Shown here: piece by piece, positions 16,369-22,049 of the stretch
Numbering within the stretch: position 1 is the stretch's first letter
Layout of the letters: every line of letters starts with the position of its first letter
Source of the DNA: Treponema bryantii
Lineage (GTDB): Bacteria; Spirochaetota; Spirochaetia; Treponematales; Treponemataceae
Length of the DNA: 64,000 nucleotides
Assembly (NCBI RefSeq): GCF_900113965.1
Contig: NZ_FORI01000005.1
Span: 186,001-250,000 of the forward strand
Direction of reading: 5' to 3'
The notes under the pieces: model-generated
Told to the model about the DNA's origin: nothing
Database searches by the model: none
The model's input: the letters and a program-made list of their open reading frames with translations, nothing else
Program-made: the position numbers and the translations under genes

Positions 16369-17414
16369 CTGAAATTCTCCGGAATCATTGATGTAAAGAG
16401 CTCTGTAATCTGTTCTGAGTTGAACTTACGGCAGCTTTCAATAATCAGTGTGCGGCCGCGTTCCGCAGCCTTTTCAATACAACCGCTTTCCTGCAAGAGA
16501 GCAATACATTCTTCAACTGCAGGCGACTCAATTCCAGCCGCGGCCGCCGCTTTCATAAAGTCAGCGAGCTTAGACCTGTCGCTCGGGCGTTCCGCCGCAT
16601 GAATGAGAACCGGAAGGCTCTTTTTTCCTTCTACAATGTCATCGCCGCGCTTTTTACCCGGGTTGCCTGTAGTTAAGTTGATTACATCATCTATAATCTG
16701 AAATCCTATTCCAATATCTGCTGCAATGCCGCCAAACTGTTCAGCTTCTTCTGCAGAAAGTCCGCCTGCTATACAGCCAAGCTTAGCAGAAAGGCTTGCC
16801 AGAGTTCCGGTTTTACTTTTTACCATGGCAAGATATTCCTTTTCTATCGGGAAAACATCTGGATTTCGGTGCCAGTAAATATCCATGGCCTGGCCAATGT
16901 GAAGGCGGCGAAGCTCATTTGTGTAGGTCTTGTATAATTCAAGTTTAAGGCCATCTGGTGCAGTAAGTCTGTTAATGCATACCGGGGCTTCAAAATAAAG
17001 CCAGGAACCCGCATTAAGGGCTGTATCAAGGCCGTAAGTAATATGAGCTGCAGGTTTACCTCTGCGGAGGTCTGCATTGTCTTCTATGTCATCATGAATA
17101 AGACTTGCTGTGTGTACGAACTCTACAAGCGGAGTGATGGAATAAGTCTGCTCTTCTGAAAGGGCAGGGGCTCCGCTTTTCTGAGCTGCCATTTTGTAGC
17201 AAAGCATCATCAAAAGAGGGCGCCAACGCTTTCCACCAAGGCTGATGAGCGCGTGGTTAGGTTCTATGAGTTTATCTATGTATTCTGTAGAAGCCCCTTC
17301 CGGAAGATTCCCGAAAGAAGAGAAGGTCCAGTCGCCTGTGGCAGAGGTTTGCGGCAGGGCGGCTTTGAGAGAGGTTTCGATATTATAAAGTATCTGCTTA
17401 AATTCATTATTCAT
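16365..17414 (-). CDS. Polyprenyl (geranyl/farnesyl-type) diphosphate synthase
   Basis: Condenses isopentenyl diphosphate onto allylic diphosphates to make isoprenoid chains. 349 residues of the trans-prenyltransferase fold. The first aspartate-rich motif is DDIEDNADLRRG and the second is DDVIN followed by GKKRGDDI. LGGKRWRPLL is the IPP-binding GKR region. It is longer than typical IspA (about 300 residues). Chain length cannot be assigned. It heads an operon with the TPR and small membrane-protein genes. A -10 box 7 nt before the ATG predicts a leaderless mRNA. Confidence 0.88.
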   Translation of the reverse strand: MNNEFKQILYNIETSLKAALPQTSATGDWTFSSFGNLPEGASTEYIDKLIEPNHALISLGGKRWRPLLMMLCYKMAAQKSGAPALSEEQTYSITPLVEFVHTASLIHDDIEDNADLRRGKPAAHITYGLDTALNAGSWLYFEAPVCINRLTAPDGLKLELYKTYTNELRRLHIGQAMDIYWHRNPDVFPIEKEYLAMVKSKTGTLASLSAKLGCIAGGLSAEEAEQFGGIAADIGIGFQIIDDVINLTTGNPGKKRGDDIVEGKKSLPVLIHAAERPSDRSKLADFMKAAAAAGIESPAVEECIALLQESGCIEKAAERGRTLIIESCRKFNSEQITELFTSMIPENFR

Positions 17415-17421
17415 ATTTTAA

Positions 17422-17450
17422 AGTATATAGAAGATTTGGAAAAAAGACAA
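17422..17450 (-). promoter_or_regulatory. Promoter of the prenyltransferase operon, predicts a leaderless mRNA
   Basis: On the minus strand TTGTCT (17445-17450), 17 bp, TATACT (17422-17427), then 7 nt to the ATG at 17414. Confidence 0.6.
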
Positions 17451-17869
17451 ATAAAAGAAATTCACATTAAACACACTATTTGTGCACAATTTATATGCCT
17501 TCATCAAGGCACGCTGCGCTCAAGGCCTTGACAAAGGCATTTTCTAGGTTGATAACAGATTATCAACCTAGAATCCACAATTTATCCACATTTTAACAAC
17601 CGTACTGTGTCAAAATGACTTGTCAATAGGGTTTTGAAAAAAAAATACGAAAATTTACGAAAATTCTTGAAAAGTTATGTAATTCTATATAATACAAAGA
17701 ATTAGAATACGTGCTAATATCATACTTTATTTTTTAATTTATTATTTAATTAAATTATGCAAAATTTTAGTTTGATGATAGGACTAAATTCGTAAGTTAT
17801 CCACACTTTATCCACAGTCAATGTTTCACGAAATTTTGTGAAACTTTCACAAACTGCCTGAAATAAAAA
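17451..17869. other. AT-rich intergenic region with DnaA boxes (candidate replication origin or DnaA-regulated site)
   Basis: There is no gene here. It holds three perfect DnaA boxes TTATCCACA, all in the same direction: 17582-17590, 17797-17805 and 17808-17816, the last two 11 bp apart. Between the first and the other two lies an extreme AT tract (about 17640-17780) that could act as an unwinding element. A perfect 13-bp-arm palindrome lies at 17543-17572 (TCTAGGTTGATAA and its complement). A near-perfect 22-bp palindrome, GTTTCAC..GTGAAAC, lies at 17823-17844. dnaA and dnaN are not adjacent, so origin status is unproven. Confidence 0.5.
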
Positions 17870-17897
17870 AAAGACCCTCAGCGCACTGAAGGTCTTT
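17862..17897 (-). terminator. Terminator of the STAS/zinc-ribbon gene
   Basis: AAAGACC (17870-17876) pairs with GGTCTTT (17891-17897). The inner TCAG/CTGA pairs extend the stem around loop CGCA. On the minus strand it is followed by a T-run. Confidence 0.85.
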
Positions 17898-17920
17898 TGT
17901 GAGCATTTTATTCAACTGGC

Positions 17921-18475
17921 TTAACCGAGCGAAACTTCACCCATTTCATTGATAGCAAGAATTGAGCGGCAGCCTGAACAGCGGAAGCGTCCAGACTTAG
18001 TTGCACGGAGCTTTTTATTGCAAACAAGGCAGGAGATTACAAGAGGGAATACAGAAGAACTAGTTGTTGCGCCTCCATTATTAAAGAACGCAATAGCTTC
18101 ATCAGCAGTACTCTTAATATTGAAGAACTGTGAGAATCCAAGCAACTGAAAAACTTCATAAACTTTTGGCTGAATCTCAAGAAGAATTACATCTCCTCCC
18201 TTAGGTTTTACAACCTTGAGGAACACAGTAAAAGAACCGATTCCTGTAGAAGAAACGTAGTTCAATGAAGAACAGTTAAAAATTAAGTTAATAAACCCCG
18301 CATCCATTACTTTTTGAATCTGTTTTTGAAAGAAGCTGGAATTATAGGTGTCGATATATCCACTAAGATAGATAAACATACCATGTGGGACACCTTCAGC
18401 TTTTCTCAAAGAGATAGTAAGGCTGTCATCTTTGTCGTTGTCAAAACCAGGAATAATTCCATTGTTATTGTCCAT
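17921..18475 (-). CDS. STAS-domain protein with C-terminal zinc ribbon
   Basis: 184 residues from MDNNNGIIPGFDND. A STAS (anti-sigma-factor antagonist) domain covers about residues 20-125, with YVSSTGIGSFTVFLK; the SS/T position is where such proteins are phosphorylated. After a Ser/Thr-rich linker come two Cys pairs, CLVCNKKL and CSGCRS, spaced as a zinc ribbon. STAS proteins switch partner proteins by binding anti-sigma kinases. What the ribbon adds is unknown. ATG 18475 is preferred to the longer start because AGGATG precedes it. The gene diverges from the membrane-protein gene at 18640. Confidence 0.8.
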   Translation of the reverse strand: MDNNNGIIPGFDNDKDDSLTISLRKAEGVPHGMFIYLSGYIDTYNSSFFQKQIQKVMDAGFINLIFNCSSLNYVSSTGIGSFTVFLKVVKPKGGDVILLEIQPKVYEVFQLLGFSQFFNIKSTADEAIAFFNNGGATTSSSVFPLVISCLVCNKKLRATKSGRFRCSGCRSILAINEMGEVSLG

Positions 18476-18528
18476 ATTACATCCTATCTTCTTATTATAT
18501 CTAAGAAATGCATTATATGTCAAACTTA

Positions 18529-18597
18529 TTATCGGTATAAACGCAATTTTTCTTCATTACTTTTATATAGTAAATTTTCTCAATTTTATGCCGATAA
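18529..18597. promoter_or_regulatory. Widely spaced inverted repeat in a divergent promoter region
   Basis: TTATCGGTATAAA (18529-18541) and TTTATGCCGATAA (18585-18597) are inverted copies with one mismatch, 43 bp apart. They lie between the STAS gene and the + strand membrane-protein gene. TATAAT at 18606-18611 directly follows the right copy. A shared operator is possible. Confidence 0.4.
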
Positions 18598-18639
18598 TTA
18601 TAGTGTATAATAGTAGCCTAAACTGAATGTAGGACAAAT

Positions 18640-19614
18640 ATGAAGAAAGCATTAAAATTAGCCTTGATTTATCTGGTTATACTGATCCTGGGAACTGTTC
18701 TGGGAACCCTTTTGTATTCTCTTTATTTGAATCTGCTTGGATTTATTTCCGGCCGTGATATTACCTTTTTTACCGATACAGAACTCTTTCAGTCTTTATT
18801 CTATGTAATGCCATGTATGCTGATTTTCATTATTCCTGTGATCTCTTATTACCGCATAAGACATCCGGGTGGAGTGCTTCAGTTTATTGTATTTATTATT
18901 CTTTGTCTTATTACCTGGGTAGTTTTAATGCCTGCTACCTTAAAGCTTAGAGATTTCTGTAATAAAAAGTTTAACTTCCAGATCGAAAGGGAAGCTCTTT
19001 CTCCAAATTATTTCCGTAAAGTGGATGATAAGGTTTATTATTTTACAAGAGAGTTTGAAAGTTCGGGAGCGGGCTCAGTTGCAGAAGCTCCGGCTATTAT
19101 AATTGATACTTCTGAATATGGTGAAGTTGATTACAGAGTGATTGGTGATTACCCTGGATTTGCATTGAACAAAAAAGCTCTTCCATATAGAGAGGTTCAG
19201 CTTAAAAATATCTTTGGTGCAGATGAAAATCAGATTCCAATTGACTTTAAGCTTTTGATTACAAAAATCAACAGTGAATATACACCAGATTTAAGACAGC
19301 TTTTGCTTCTATTTTCTTTTGTTCTTGTTATGTGTTCGATATATGGAATTACCGGTTTCTTTGACTGGCGCCTTTTAAATGCAGTTATTCTGTTTATTAC
19401 CGTTGCATTAATTTTGTGCGTTAATTCTTTATATTACGCTCCTCAGTTTGACATCCTAAAGTCTCGTATTATGTCTAACGGATTTTTCAGAGGCTTTGGT
19501 GGAATTGTAAGTGAACCGATTCTGTTCTTAATCAATTGCTTCTTTGCACTTGTTTTTATAATTACTGGAATTGTTAAATTCGCAGTTCGTCAGCATGCTA
19601 AAAAGGCTAGATAG
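18640..19614 (+). CDS. Multi-pass membrane protein of unknown function
   Basis: 324 residues. Three N-terminal transmembrane segments (about 8-33, 50-70, 82-103) are followed by an extramembrane domain of about 120 residues, then three more segments (about 222-240, 245-265, 290-312). The extramembrane part includes FRKVDDKVYYFTREFES and ends near a KLLITKIN stretch. No family recognised. GTAGGA precedes the ATG. The next gene starts 12 bp later and also has three plus three membrane segments around a large domain, so the two products probably form one complex. Confidence 0.75.
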   Translation: MKKALKLALIYLVILILGTVLGTLLYSLYLNLLGFISGRDITFFTDTELFQSLFYVMPCMLIFIIPVISYYRIRHPGGVLQFIVFIILCLITWVVLMPATLKLRDFCNKKFNFQIEREALSPNYFRKVDDKVYYFTREFESSGAGSVAEAPAIIIDTSEYGEVDYRVIGDYPGFALNKKALPYREVQLKNIFGADENQIPIDFKLLITKINSEYTPDLRQLLLLFSFVLVMCSIYGITGFFDWRLLNAVILFITVALILCVNSLYYAPQFDILKSRIMSNGFFRGFGGIVSEPILFLINCFFALVFIITGIVKFAVRQHAKKAR

Positions 19615-19626
19615 GGAAGGGTGGCT

Positions 19627-21462
19627 ATGAAAAAAATATTTGGAATACTTTCAATCTTCATAGGAATTGGCCTTATTGTAAGCTTTGTGATGGGCTTTTT
19701 GAGCGATGTTCCTTCTACAGTTCCACAGTCTTCAATTGTTGTTTATAAGATTATGACAAGTCTCCAGAATTTTGGAAGATATATTCCTGGAGTTGCTATT
19801 ACCGGTTTTGTTGTAAGCTGTTCTGTTCATTTTGGCCGCAATTCAGAAGGAAGTACAGAGCGATTCTCAAAAGCAATGATGGACCGCTTTAAGGTAGTAA
19901 TGATTGTTTCTATATCAGTTGCCTTCTTACTTACAATCTGTACAGAAGTGCTGGTTCTTGTTACTGCAAATAAAAAGGCTTCTATTATTAACAGACCAAA
20001 AATCGTAAATGATTATATCAATGTAGGAAATAAGCTTTTTGATAACGGCTACTATGAGCGTGCCATGAATTATGCAGACGCTGCTCTTAAGCTGAGTCCG
20101 AACGAAAAGAATGCTCTTAATTTACGTGACCGTGCAGATGTTGAAATTAACCGTGCCAGAACTTCGAATATTCGTTTTAAGCTTTATGAGTCTGTAGAAG
20201 AGGCGGAGAAGGTTGACCGCGTAGTAATTGATGCAGAGCAGATTAATGAAGTTTACAAATTGTATGAAAAAGCTCAGACAGCATATGATAAAAAAGAATG
20301 GTTTAATGCGCATTATTATTCTGAACTTGGAATTAAGCTTGCTACTTCTAAAGATCCAAATCTTGAAGAATTAAAGAAGCTTTCAACTGCTGCCTGGAAC
20401 AATCTTACTGAATATCATAATCTTGCAAAAACTGAAGGTCAGCTTTTGTTTGAAAAGAAATATCAGGGCTATCTTGCACTGGTACAGAAGGATGACCTTA
20501 AGGCTTATTATATTTTCCGCGAGCTTTATCAGTCTTCACGTGAAATGCAGTCTGACCCGGATGTTGTGTTCTATCTTCAGATTGCAGAAAACAGAATTAA
20601 TGAACGAAGCTTCTTTGTTGATGAGACTTTTGAGCTTAAAAGCTTTGAGAGTGCAAATGACGTATATTTTGCCTATGAATATGCGGATGGCTCACAGGAC
20701 GTTATTTACTTTAAGGGTATGACAACTGTGGCTTCTACAGGAAACTCAATTCAGTATCTGCGTGCGCTCACAATTGTTTCTGTTACACGTACAGGTGAGA
20801 TTTTCAGAACAATGACTGTTCCTTATGCAAAGGTTCTGCCGGTTTCTGTAAAAACTCTTACACCTACAACTAAGGCTCTTATGGGAATTGATGACAGTAT
20901 TGACTGCGTTCCTTATATTATGCTTAAGTCTGTTGGCCGCGATTCTCCAGAGATTCATAATGAACCGCTTTATACTTATCAGAATGGTGAGATTGCAACT
21001 ACACCTGAATATCTGCTGCTTTCAATTCCTTATGATAATTTCCTTCTTCTGGAAAAATCAACAGCAACTCCAGAATCTATGTCTCTGCCGTCTTTGATAC
21101 GTCTTGTTCATATGGCAGAAAAATACGGCTTCTGTCCTGAAGTGTACGGTCAGGCTATGATGAACAGAATATTCTATCCTCTGTGGATTCTTATTCTCTT
21201 TATTCTGCTTGCAGGCTTTGGCTGGAATAACAGAATTGATGCAAATCAGTATTTTAAGTTCTCATGGGCCTTTGCCTTTATTCCGTTTATCTTTGTTTCG
21301 CTGCTTTCTTACAATATGATAATGTTCCTCTTCCGTCTCATAAATTACGTTCTGCTTGGAGGCTTAGGCATTTCGGGCGGTATGATAACGGGACTGGTTC
21401 TCTACGTTATAGTATTGATTTGTTCGTCAGTATTCTTTGTTTCAAGACATTCGAGAATTTAG
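19627..21462 (+). CDS. Large membrane protein with TPR-like region, unknown function
   Basis: About 611 residues. Three N-terminal membrane segments are followed by a cytoplasmic or periplasmic domain with a TPR-like stretch (KLFDNGYYERAMNYADAALK) and a helical region (EVYKLYEKAQTAYDKKEWFN). A beta-rich part comes next, then three C-terminal membrane segments (WILILFILLAGFGW, FAFIPFIFVSLLSYN, GLVLYVIVLICSSVFF). The start is taken as ATG 19627 because GGAAGGGTGG precedes it. GTG 19621 would leave no spacing. It is co-transcribed with the gene at 18640. The 3' end overlaps coaE by 4 bp on the other strand. Confidence 0.75.
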   Translation: MKKIFGILSIFIGIGLIVSFVMGFLSDVPSTVPQSSIVVYKIMTSLQNFGRYIPGVAITGFVVSCSVHFGRNSEGSTERFSKAMMDRFKVVMIVSISVAFLLTICTEVLVLVTANKKASIINRPKIVNDYINVGNKLFDNGYYERAMNYADAALKLSPNEKNALNLRDRADVEINRARTSNIRFKLYESVEEAEKVDRVVIDAEQINEVYKLYEKAQTAYDKKEWFNAHYYSELGIKLATSKDPNLEELKKLSTAAWNNLTEYHNLAKTEGQLLFEKKYQGYLALVQKDDLKAYYIFRELYQSSREMQSDPDVVFYLQIAENRINERSFFVDETFELKSFESANDVYFAYEYADGSQDVIYFKGMTTVASTGNSIQYLRALTIVSVTRTGEIFRTMTVPYAKVLPVSVKTLTPTTKALMGIDDSIDCVPYIMLKSVGRDSPEIHNEPLYTYQNGEIATTPEYLLLSIPYDNFLLLEKSTATPESMSLPSLIRLVHMAEKYGFCPEVYGQAMMNRIFYPLWILILFILLAGFGWNNRIDANQYFKFSWAFAFIPFIFVSLLSYNMIMFLFRLINYVLLGGLGISGGMITGLVLYVIVLICSSVFFVSRHSRI

Positions 21463-22049
21463 TTTTTTATAATTTCTATTTGAAGCCCGGTCTTTTTATA
21501 TTCTCTTAACAAATTGCGCTGCGCGTGAAAGCGGCGCAATATTTGTTTATACGAAAGATGGTCGCGGTTTCGGGCACGGCGAAGTCTTGTAAAAAATGGA
21601 GCTGTTACAAAGAGGATTTTTTCACAGCGGGCAAGAAGCTCCGGTGTTTTATAAAGCACGGTTGCATTTATGATTGTTTTTTTATGTTCACTGATAAAGT
21701 CTTCAATCTGCTTTGTGATAATTGGGTACACAATTGATTCCTGAATCTTCAAAAGCTCAGGGATTGCAAACAGAAGCTTACCGAGCGCACGGCGGTCGAT
21801 TGTGCCGTCGGTACGAGTAAGCTTGAGATTCTGCTGTTCGGCATAAGGAATAAAGGTATCGAGAATGCGGTCTTTTGCAATTTCGATGGCACTGTGTACG
21901 AGAATGTCTGCGTCTACGGCAGCCCAGCCTTCGCTCTGGAGTTTTGCACAGATATAGTTCTTGCCGGCGGCCATTGGGCCTACGACGGCGATCACCTGAG
22001 TTTCTGCTTTATTGTCTGCCGGAGCGGCTTTGCTGCCTCTATCAAACAT
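21459..22049 (-). CDS. coaE: Dephospho-CoA kinase
   Basis: Final step of coenzyme A synthesis, phosphorylating the ribose 3'-OH of dephospho-CoA. 196 residues. The P-loop reads VVGPMAAGKNYIC (a Lys-Asn-Tyr variant of the usual GKS/T), followed by VDADILVHSAIE, the conserved D-AD motif of CoaE. NATVLYKTPELLARC and RARNRDHLS match the later family motifs. The ATG overlaps the polA stop by 1 nt (TAATG), so translation is coupled to polA. The first 18 residues are an extra polar tail. Confidence 0.85.
   Translation of the reverse strand: MFDRGSKAAPADNKAETQVIAVVGPMAAGKNYICAKLQSEGWAAVDADILVHSAIEIAKDRILDTFIPYAEQQNLKLTRTDGTIDRRALGKLLFAIPELLKIQESIVYPIITKQIEDFISEHKKTIINATVLYKTPELLARCEKILFVTAPFFTRLRRARNRDHLSYKQILRRFHAQRNLLREYKKTGLQIEIIKN
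21513..21549 (+). terminator. Possible terminator of the two-membrane-protein operon, inside coaE
   Basis: ATTGCGC (21513-21519) pairs with GCGCAAT (21534-21540) and is followed by ATTTGTTTA. It lies 50 bp past the + strand stop at 21462, within the 3' coding part of coaE. Confidence 0.5.

Noticed and set aside
17823-17844. parS site for ParB
   Set aside because: The GTTTCAC and GTGAAAC halves are split by 8 bp, unlike the contiguous 16-bp TGTTTCACGTGAAACA consensus.
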